Below are positions 7,407 through 13,769 of a stretch of 15,394 nucleotides of DNA, piece by piece. Every line of letters starts with the position of its first letter. The stretch's first letter is position 1. The notes under the pieces are model-generated. The model saw only the letters and a list, made by a program, of their open reading frames with translations. It did no database searches and was not told where the DNA came from. The DNA is from Spirosoma fluviale. Lineage in GTDB: Bacteria > Bacteroidota > Bacteroidia > Cytophagales > Spirosomataceae. Position numbers and translations under genes: made by a program. Location of the stretch: the NCBI GenBank assembly GCA_945860325.1, contig CAMARL010000024.1:1-15394 (forward strand). The letters run 5' to 3'.

Positions 7407-8411
7407 TCAAGAAATTGAATGGGCTATTTTTGCGATTTCGGGAAATCTTTTGGGATCAAAGTTTCCACCAGAAATAATGCATACGACTACTTTATTTTTT
7501 ATTTGATCCTGAATCAGGTCTAAACCAGCCACGCTTAAAGCACCGGCAGGCTCGACAATCATCCCTTTCATGGCATATAAATCGAGCATCGTTTGACATA
7601 GATGATTTTTATCAACGGTCAACATTTGATTGATTCCGTCAAGGCATATTGAAAAATTATGTGCGCCGACCTGTTTGACAGAAGCACCATCCACAAATTT
7701 ATCTATGTCATTAAGGTGTATCAATTCGCGTGCTTTGATACTTTCAGACATAGAAGGAGCTCCCGTGGGCTCTAAACCAACCAAATGGGTGTTTGACGAA
7801 AATTCACGTAATACTAAACTTGCGCCAGCGGCTAAGCCTCCACCTCCTACTGGCACCAATAAATAATCTAGCTTTTGACCCATTTGCTCCATAATTTCCA
7901 ATGTGACCGTTGCTTGGCCAGCGATAATATCAAAGTCATCAAAAGGAGGAATATAAATCGCATTTTGAGCCTCGCAATATTTCCGAGAAGCATCAAAAGC
8001 TTCGTCATATGTTTCGCCCACTAAATTAATTCGGATATACTCTTGACCAAAAAAACGAACAGCCTCAAGCTTCTGAATGGGTGTGGATTTGGGCATAAAA
8101 ATGTTGCCAGGAATTTTCATTTTTGCGCAGGCGAAGGCGACCCCTTGCGCATGATTACCTGCAGAAGCTGCCACAATTCCTCGAGGCCTTAATGCGTCTG
8201 GAATATTTGAAATTTTAAAATAGGCCCCACGGATTTTATAGGATCTTACGGTTTGTAAGTCCTCTCGTTTTAAAAATATTTGGGCACCATAGCGATCAGA
8301 AAGCGGCACTGAGTATTCTAGGGGCGTGCGTTTGACTACGCCAACTAATAATTGGGCCACCTTTTTTATCTCTGATAGGCTAGGAACAGTACTAAGTTTG
8401 TTGAATTCCAT
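7407..8411 (-). CDS. ilvA: Threonine dehydratase, short form without C-terminal ACT-like domain
   Basis: IlvA is a PLP enzyme that deaminates threonine to 2-oxobutanoate, the entry step to isoleucine. I chose ATG at 8411 (334 residues). The frame is open to 8498, but the extra 29 codons run through an intrinsic terminator hairpin and do not look like protein. The PLP lysine lies in SYKIRGAY (about K59), the substrate loop is SAGNHAQG (about 82-89), the phosphate-binding turn is VGGGGLAAG (about 187-195), and the distal ISGGN is at about 312-316. LKREDLQ(T)VRSYKIRGAY and EPAGALSVAGLDL resemble the biosynthetic IlvA type of about 420 residues, but this protein ends some 18 residues after ISGGN. 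The regulatory tail is absent, and no decayed remnant is seen in the bases that follow. A TdcB-like or serine dehydratase activity is possible, but the ilv context favours IlvA. Confidence 0.88.
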   Translation of the reverse strand: MEFNKLSTVPSLSEIKKVAQLLVGVVKRTPLEYSVPLSDRYGAQIFLKREDLQTVRSYKIRGAYFKISNIPDALRPRGIVAASAGNHAQGVAFACAKMKIPGNIFMPKSTPIQKLEAVRFFGQEYIRINLVGETYDEAFDASRKYCEAQNAIYIPPFDDFDIIAGQATVTLEIMEQMGQKLDYLLVPVGGGGLAAGASLVLREFSSNTHLVGLEPTGAPSMSESIKARELIHLNDIDKFVDGASVKQVGAHNFSICLDGINQMLTVDKNHLCQTMLDLYAMKGMIVEPAGALSVAGLDLIQDQIKNKVVVCIISGGNFDPKRFPEIAKIAHSIS

Positions 8412-8416
8412 GCACC

Positions 8417-8424
8417 CAAATTTA
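8417..8424 (-). promoter_or_regulatory. Candidate ilvA -7 element at the start codon
   Basis: On the minus strand TAAATTTG matches TAnnTTTG exactly. It begins one base after the U-tract of the ilvC terminator and ends only five bases before the ilvA ATG at 8411. If used, transcription would start at or near the A of the ATG, giving a leaderless or nearly leaderless mRNA. No TTG is present at the -33 distance, because that position falls inside the terminator hairpin. Confidence 0.35.
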
Positions 8425-8425
8425 C

Positions 8426-8457
8426 AAAAAAAAGGAGGTGCATGTTGCACCTCCTTT
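8426..8457 (-). terminator. Intrinsic terminator after ilvC
   Basis: On the minus strand a perfect 12-base-pair stem (AAAGGAGGTGCA, loop ACA, TGCACCTCCTTT) runs into eight consecutive T residues, a textbook rho-independent terminator. It lies about 55 bases after the ilvC stop and about 15 bases before the ilvA ATG. It should therefore end most ilvDBNC transcripts and separate or attenuate ilvA. It lacks a T-run on the plus strand, so it works in one direction. The stem also contains a perfect Shine-Dalgarno-like sequence. Confidence 0.9.
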
Positions 8458-8512
8458 AAAATTCCTGTGAGAATGACCCGAAAATTACAAAAATGCAATA
8501 ATCAGATTATAA

Positions 8513-9556
8513 TTAGTTGTTTTCAGGGCGCAAGCTACGTACTGCAGCTCCTGCTCTCCACATTTCTGACTCACGCAATTCCGTTAATTCCGCTTCTAAC
8601 TTAACGCGATAATCTGGCTGAGAATTCAAATCAATCGAACGTGCTGCCTCCGCTTGTGTCTTCACTGAATTATATAATTTTTCAAAAACGGGTTTAGTCG
8701 CATCACGGAATGGTCTCCACCAATCCAAAGCACCCCTTTGAGCCGTTGTTGAGCAGTTGGCATACATCCAATCCATTCCATTTTCTGCCACTAAAGGCAT
8801 CAATGATTGCGTCAATTCCTCAACCGTTTCATTGAATGCTTCTGAAGGAGAATGGCCATTAGCTCTTAATACTTCGTACTGAGCAGCAAAAATTCCTTGG
8901 ATTGCGCCCATCAAAGTACCACGCTCACCCGTTAAATCAGATGTTACTTCTTTGTAAAAATCCGTTTCAAACAAATAGCCTGATCCTACACCGATCGCCA
9001 TGGCGATACACTTTTCACGTGCTTTTCCTGTCGCGTCTTGGTAAATAGCAAAAGAAGAATTCAATCCTTTTCCTGCCACAAACATGCGACGAAGCGAAGT
9101 ACCTGAACCTTTAGGAGCAGCTAAAAACACATCCACATCTGCTGGAGGAATAATACCTGTTTTTTCTTTGTACGTAATTCCAAAACCATGAGAGAAATAA
9201 AGCGACTTACCAGCCGTCAAATATTTCTTCACGGTAGGCCATACCTCAATTTGAGCCGCATCTGATAATAAGTAACAAATAATGGTCCCTTTTTCCAATG
9301 CCTCCTCAATTTCAAATAAGGATACGCCTGGAACCCAGCCATCAGCAACGGCCTTGTCATAGGTTTTTCCTTTTCTTTGACCTACAATTACATTCAGGCC
9401 ATTGTCCTTCATGTTTAATGCTTGGCCAGGACCTTGTACCCCATAACCGATCACCGCAATGGTTTGATCTGATAATACTTGTCTAGCTTTCTCTAATGGA
9501 AACTCTTCTCTAGTAACTACGTCTTCTACAACACCTCCGAAATTAATCTTTGCCAT
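8513..9556 (-). CDS. ilvC: Ketol-acid reductoisomerase, fungal (Ilv5)-like type
   Basis: IlvC is a Mg2+/NADPH enzyme that isomerises and reduces acetolactate or acetohydroxybutyrate for valine, leucine and isoleucine. The protein has 347 residues. The Rossmann motif is GYGVQG (37-42), and the cofactor-specificity loop is GQRKGKT (59-65). The catalytic His is in SHGF (H123), and the Mg ligands are D207 and E211 in SDLTGERG with E243 and E247 in ETVEELTQ. CSTTAQRGALDWW is at 268-280. Several stretches, such as APKGSG, GHSPSEAFNETVEE, NSQPDYR and the terminal LRPEN, match what I recall of yeast mitochondrial Ilv5 more closely than E. coli IlvC. The total length fits a class I enzyme without the duplicated C-terminal knot domain. 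The gene is followed by a strong terminator and preceded by ilvN after 33 bases. Confidence 0.96.
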   Translation of the reverse strand: MAKINFGGVVEDVVTREEFPLEKARQVLSDQTIAVIGYGVQGPGQALNMKDNGLNVIVGQRKGKTYDKAVADGWVPGVSLFEIEEALEKGTIICYLLSDAAQIEVWPTVKKYLTAGKSLYFSHGFGITYKEKTGIIPPADVDVFLAAPKGSGTSLRRMFVAGKGLNSSFAIYQDATGKAREKCIAMAIGVGSGYLFETDFYKEVTSDLTGERGTLMGAIQGIFAAQYEVLRANGHSPSEAFNETVEELTQSLMPLVAENGMDWMYANCSTTAQRGALDWWRPFRDATKPVFEKLYNSVKTQAEAARSIDLNSQPDYRVKLEAELTELRESEMWRAGAAVRSLRPENN

Positions 9557-9589
9557 TTTAATTCTTGTTTAATTTATTATTCTTTCATT

Positions 9590-10126
9590 TTATACAATTT
9601 CCCAATTACCTTCTTCAGGTAAAAACTCAACTAAGCCTTTCTCCGTTTTTCCAACCGCCACTCTTCCAGACTTAACGTATTCCAAAATTTCCCAGTTTTT
9701 CATGTAGGAATAAAACTCATGGATTTCTTCTTCAGTCCCATTTTTTTCTACCACCACATATTCCAATCCCCAATGAACCACTTTAGCATTCCAATCTAAA
9801 TTGATCGTTTTAACATCCAAAGGTTCACATCCCAAAGGTGTTGAGATCTTAAATAATGCAATCTCATTAAAGACTATTTCATCATCCAAATACCCAAAAA
9901 CGGCCAATACATCGGTAATTTTTCGTATTTGTCTAACTAACTTTTCAACAAACTCACGGCTTTCACTGCGAATGACAATCGTAAATCGAGATACTCCTTT
10001 TCGCTCCGTCTCAGAAACGGTTAAGCATTCAATATTGATGCGCCGACGCGTAAATATGATGGTGATTCGGTTTAATAAGCCAACCGTATTTGTCGTAAAA
10101 ACAGAAATCGTATAATTTGTCAACAT
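9590..10126 (-). CDS. ilvN: Acetolactate synthase regulatory (small) subunit
   Basis: This is the small subunit that activates acetohydroxyacid synthase and confers valine feedback. It has 178 residues. The N-terminal ACT domain (about 4-75) shows the expected ligand-pocket pattern NTVGLLNRITIIFTRRRINI with Gly16 and Asn31 in the positions equivalent to the valine-binding residues of E. coli IlvH. The C-terminal half (about 90-170) fits the small-subunit C-terminal domain. The start is three bases after the ilvB stop, indicating translational coupling with the catalytic subunit. It is the only recognisable amino-acid-sensing domain in the branched-chain block. The symbol could equally be ilvH. 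Confidence 0.93.
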   Translation of the reverse strand: MLTNYTISVFTTNTVGLLNRITIIFTRRRINIECLTVSETERKGVSRFTIVIRSESREFVEKLVRQIRKITDVLAVFGYLDDEIVFNEIALFKISTPLGCEPLDVKTINLDWNAKVVHWGLEYVVVEKNGTEEEIHEFYSYMKNWEILEYVKSGRVAVGKTEKGLVEFLPEEGNWEIV

Positions 10127-10129
10127 ATG

Positions 10130-11872
10130 TTACTCTAGCCTTATACTCGTTACGCAACCTCCCGAAGGAACCATTGGAAATACATTTTCCTCTTTTTCAC
10201 AAACAATTTCCAATAAATAGGGCTTATCAGAGCTCAATAAAGTATCCAAAGATTCACTCAATAAATTTCGGTCACTCACTTTATGACCATCAATGCCAAA
10301 ACCCTTGGCAATCGTAATGAAATCCGGGTTTTGTAATTCGACAAAGGAGTAGCGATTATCAAAAAACAATTGTTGCCACTGACGAACCATCCCCAAAAAA
10401 TTATTATTTAAAATGATAATTTTAACAGCAAGCCCACTTTGTGCAATCGTACCCAATTCCTGTAAAGTCATTTGAAATCCACCATCTCCTATGACAGCGA
10501 CTACTTCCCGATGAGGAACTGCCACTTTGGCTCCAAATGAAGCCGGCAATGCAAATCCCATCGTTCCTGCACCCCCCGAGGTAATCATGGAGTTCTGTTT
10601 TTTAAATCGGTAATACCGATTTGTTATCATTTGATGCTGGCCTACATCGGTCACAACCACAGCTTCTCCCTTCGTTTTATCTGACAACAAAGCCACAGCC
10701 TCTCCCATTTTAATATGATTTCCATCATGGAACAAATCCTTTTTGGTTATTTTCTCATATTCCTCATCATCGTATTTTTTAAACTCAGCACGCCATTCTG
10801 AATGGTCCGCCTTTTTAACTAAAGGCAATAAAGCTTTCAAAGCTGCCTTAGCATCCCCCACCACTGGTGCATCCGCTTTCACATTTTTACCTACTTCACT
10901 TGGATCTATTTCGATGTGAATCACCTTAGCTTGTTTTGCATAAGTGGACAAATCACCCGTGATTCGATCATCAAATCGCATTCCAATCGCAATCAATAAA
11001 TCACAAGAGTTAGTCAAAACATTCGCCCCATAATTTCCATGCATACCAGGCCAGCCGACAAAAAGTGGGTGGTCAGCATCCATAGCTGACATCCCTAAAA
11101 GAGTCGTAGCTACGGGTATTCCTGTTTTATCTACAAATTCATTTAATTCTTTTTCCGCACCCGAAATTAAAATTCCATGTCCTGCTAATATATAAGGACG
11201 TTTGGCCGCATTAATTAATTTAGCCGCAGCCTCCACATGTTCGACTTTGGGCTCAACACGGGGTTTATATGAAATTAACGTTTTGCACAATTTATACTGA
11301 TATGGAATCGTCATTAAGTCGGTTTGTGCCGTACGTGTTATGTCAATCAAAACGGGACCTGGACGACCCGTTTCCGCGATGTAAAATGCTTTGGCTATTA
11401 TCTCAGGAATCTCGTTGGCATCAACTACCTGATAATTCCATTTGGTCACAGGCATCGACATTCCGATCACATCGCATTCTTGAAATGCATCCGTGCCTAA
11501 TAAATTAGCTTTCACTTGGCCCACAATACATACCATAGGTGTGGAATCCAACATCGCATCTGCGATGGGCGTAATTAAATTAGTCGCCCCCGGACCTGAA
11601 GTCACCAAACAAACGCCTGCCTTGTTCAACATTCTGGCATAGCCTTGAGCGGCATGGCCAGCACCCTGTTCGTGGCGAACTAATATATGTTTTAATCGAT
11701 CCTGATAATCATAAAGTGCATCATATGTGGGCATAATGGCCCCACCCGGATACCCAAAAATAGTATCAACCCCTTGATCTACCAACGATTGGACGATAGC
11801 CTTAGCACCCGAAAAAAATTTCTTTTCTTCAGACTGGCCTGATTCAGCAATTTTGGTTTGGGTTTGTCCCAT
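10130..11872 (-). CDS. ilvB: Acetolactate synthase catalytic (large) subunit
   Basis: This is a ThDP-dependent acetohydroxyacid synthase that makes 2-acetolactate from two pyruvates, or 2-aceto-2-hydroxybutanoate from pyruvate and 2-oxobutanoate. It has 580 residues, the normal length. After a polar stretch of about 18 residues comes IFGYPGGAIMPTYDAL, then the ThDP-activating Glu in RHEQGAGHAAQGYAR (E68) and SGPGATNL. The middle domain contains GMRFDDRITGD (FAD region). The ThDP/Mg motif starts at GDGGFQMTLQEL (462-473) and ends with the NNNFLGMVRQWQ segment. It is coupled to ilvN three bases downstream. The 95-base gap to ilvD upstream holds no convincing promoter or terminator, so ilvB is probably read from the ilvD transcript. 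Confidence 0.96.
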   Translation of the reverse strand: MGQTQTKIAESGQSEEKKFFSGAKAIVQSLVDQGVDTIFGYPGGAIMPTYDALYDYQDRLKHILVRHEQGAGHAAQGYARMLNKAGVCLVTSGPGATNLITPIADAMLDSTPMVCIVGQVKANLLGTDAFQECDVIGMSMPVTKWNYQVVDANEIPEIIAKAFYIAETGRPGPVLIDITRTAQTDLMTIPYQYKLCKTLISYKPRVEPKVEHVEAAAKLINAAKRPYILAGHGILISGAEKELNEFVDKTGIPVATTLLGMSAMDADHPLFVGWPGMHGNYGANVLTNSCDLLIAIGMRFDDRITGDLSTYAKQAKVIHIEIDPSEVGKNVKADAPVVGDAKAALKALLPLVKKADHSEWRAEFKKYDDEEYEKITKKDLFHDGNHIKMGEAVALLSDKTKGEAVVVTDVGQHQMITNRYYRFKKQNSMITSGGAGTMGFALPASFGAKVAVPHREVVAVIGDGGFQMTLQELGTIAQSGLAVKIIILNNNFLGMVRQWQQLFFDNRYSFVELQNPDFITIAKGFGIDGHKVSDRNLLSESLDTLLSSDKPYLLEIVCEKEENVFPMVPSGGCVTSIRLE

Positions 11873-11967
11873 ATTTAATCAGAATTTTATACTTCTATAA
11901 TTTAAAATATAATCGAATGGCTAATTTAAGTCTTCAAAATTTAGAAAAAAACCTAAATCGAAATTTT

Positions 11968-13644
11968 TTACAAATCAGTCACGCAGCCAAAGCTTGCCGG
12001 ACCTACATTTTTAATGTATTTGCGCAAAACTCCTGAAGTATGTGGGGAAACAATCGGTTTCCATAATTTACGTCTTTCAGCTAGCTCCTCATCCGAGACA
12101 TGCAATATGATTTTATTGTCGACTGCGTCAATGGTAATTTTATCTCCATCCTTAACTAGGCCAATATTACCTCCCTCTTGAGCCTCAGGCGTAACGTGAC
12201 CCACTACAAATCCATGGGTACCTCCTGAAAAACGCCCATCGGTAATCATCGCCACACTATTTCCTAAACCAGCACCCATTAAAGCCGATGTGGGCTTCAA
12301 CATCTCTGGCATTCCTGGCCCACCTTTCGGACCCTCATTTCGAATCACAACGACATCCCCGGCTTTGATTTCGCCTTTTGACAAAAACTCCATCACTTCC
12401 TCTTCACGCTCACATACTTTGGCAGTCCCCTCAAAACGCTCACCCTCTTTTCCTGTAATTTTAGCCACCGCCCCATCAGGTGCTAAATTGCCATATAATA
12501 TTTGTAAATGCCCCGTCACTTTAATTGGATTTTCAATGGGAAGAATAATTTTCTGTGTGTCAAAATTCAAATCGGGAGCCTCCGCTAAATTTTCTGCCAT
12601 CGTCTTTCCTGTTACGGTCATACACTCCCCATGTAAAAATCCTTTTTGCCATAGATATTTTAATATGGCAGGCATTCCGCCGATGGCCAACACATCCTCC
12701 ATGTAATATTTTCCGGAAGGCTTTAAATCAGCAATCAGTGGCGTGCGGTCTGAAATATCTTGAATATCCTTCATCGTGAATGACACTCCAGCTGAATGAG
12801 CAATGGCCAAATAATGCAAAACCGCGTTGGTTGAACCTCCTAAGGCCATCACCACCGTCATTGCATTTTCAAATGCATGTCGACTCATAATATCCCTTGG
12901 GCAAATATTTTTTTCCAGCAATACTTTCATCGCTGCACCTATCGCTAAACATTCTTCTTTTTTCCCTTCATGCGTAGCCGGATAGGAAGAAGAATTTGGC
13001 AAAACTAAACCCATTGCCTCCATGGAAGATGCCATGGTATTGGCTGTATACATGCCTCCACAAGCTCCTGCTCCCGGTATCGAATTGCGAATTACCCCCT
13101 CATAATCTTCATCAGAAATGGTACCCGCATATTTTTTACCTAAGGCCTCAAAAGCCGAGACAATATCCAATTTTTCTCCTTTGTACATTCCGGAACGAAT
13201 CGTTCCTCCGTAAACCAACATCCCCGGTCGGTTTAATCTAGCCAAAGCCATCATAGCGCCCGGCATATTTTTATCACAACCCACTACGGCAATAACGCCA
13301 TCGTACCATTGCGCACCCACTACATTTTCAATGGAATCAGCAATAATATCTCTTGACGGAAGTGAATAACTCATTCCATCATTGCCATTCGTCATTCCAT
13401 CTGAAACACCTATCGTATGAAAAATAAGACCAACCATCCCATTTTCTTGAATTCCCTTTTTTACATGAACCGAAAGTCCATTCAAATGCATATTGCAAGG
13501 ATTACCTTCGTAACCTGTACTTGCAATACCTATTTGCGCTTTATTCATGTCCTCAGAAGTCAAACCAATGCCATATAGCATCGCTTTTGCAGCTGGGTTC
13601 GTGATTTCTTGCGTAAGTGTTCGAGAGAATTTATTTAATGACAT
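11968..13644 (-). CDS. ilvD: Dihydroxy-acid dehydratase
   Basis: IlvD is the iron-sulfur dehydratase that converts 2,3-dihydroxy-isovalerate or -methylvalerate to the corresponding 2-oxoacid. It has 558 residues. The three cluster cysteines are C50 (EGNPCN), C123 (VGCDKNMPG) and C195 (GAGACGGMYTANTM), spaced as in known IlvD/Edd proteins. The active-site region near the C-terminus is ITDGRFSGGTHG. It is the first gene of the branched-chain block in transcription order. The start at ATG 13644 is preceded by a -7 promoter element 30 bases upstream and reads directly into a typical N-terminus. Spacing to ilvB is 95 bases. Confidence 0.96.
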   Translation of the reverse strand: MSLNKFSRTLTQEITNPAAKAMLYGIGLTSEDMNKAQIGIASTGYEGNPCNMHLNGLSVHVKKGIQENGMVGLIFHTIGVSDGMTNGNDGMSYSLPSRDIIADSIENVVGAQWYDGVIAVVGCDKNMPGAMMALARLNRPGMLVYGGTIRSGMYKGEKLDIVSAFEALGKKYAGTISDEDYEGVIRNSIPGAGACGGMYTANTMASSMEAMGLVLPNSSSYPATHEGKKEECLAIGAAMKVLLEKNICPRDIMSRHAFENAMTVVMALGGSTNAVLHYLAIAHSAGVSFTMKDIQDISDRTPLIADLKPSGKYYMEDVLAIGGMPAILKYLWQKGFLHGECMTVTGKTMAENLAEAPDLNFDTQKIILPIENPIKVTGHLQILYGNLAPDGAVAKITGKEGERFEGTAKVCEREEEVMEFLSKGEIKAGDVVVIRNEGPKGGPGMPEMLKPTSALMGAGLGNSVAMITDGRFSGGTHGFVVGHVTPEAQEGGNIGLVKDGDKITIDAVDNKIILHVSDEELAERRKLWKPIVSPHTSGVLRKYIKNVGPASFGCVTDL

Positions 13645-13673
13645 AAGGCAATTGATCCATTTTTTTCAAACCA

Positions 13674-13681
13674 CAAATATA
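13674..13681 (-). promoter_or_regulatory. Likely -7 promoter element for ilvD
   Basis: On the minus strand TATATTTG matches TAnnTTTG exactly, 29 bases before the ilvD ATG. The implied leader is about 23 bases, which leaves no room for a leader-peptide attenuator. No TTG is seen at the -33 distance, so the promoter may be weak or activator-dependent. Confidence 0.5.
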
Positions 13682-13751
13682 GGTAAAGCAATTTGTTCTT
13701 CCTTAAATTTCACCAAATAAACTATGGTTTTTTAACGAATAACAGAATTAA

Positions 13752-13769
13752 TTAGACTAAAATCCTTAA
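13752..13769. promoter_or_regulatory. Element resembling the leuA upstream palindromes
   Basis: TTAGACTAAAATCCTTAA matches the middle leuA element (7309-7326) at 15 of 18 positions and the first one (7269-7286) at 14 of 18. It overlaps the stop codon of the ABC transporter gene and lies about 70 bases upstream of the ilvD -7 element. The high AT content makes chance similarity a real possibility. Confidence 0.25.

Noticed and set aside
8442..8459. Five-codon ORF on the plus strand (ATG TTG CAC CTC CTT TAA) behind a perfect Shine-Dalgarno
   Set aside because: It is a by-product of the near-symmetry of the terminator stem; no plus-strand promoter or gene is nearby.
8412..8498. In-frame N-terminal extension of IlvA
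   Set aside because: It would translate through the terminator hairpin, and its residues do not resemble the family N-terminus. ATG 8411 opens directly onto the expected sequence.
11939..11958. Small AT-rich hairpin in the ilvD-ilvB gap (ATTTAG ... CTAAAT)
   Set aside because: Six weak base pairs, and the T-run lies in the loop rather than after the stem, so it is probably chance in AT-rich DNA.
11873..11967. TATATTTT upstream of ilvB as a promoter
   Set aside because: It lacks the final G of TAnnTTTG and has no convincing partner element, so ilvB is more simply read from the ilvD transcript.
12290..12706. Open frame on the strand opposite ilvD (and similar ones opposite recN, ilvB, leuA and the ABC gene)
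   Set aside because: These lie wholly inside well-supported genes, lack recognisable domains or a start context, and are shadow frames.
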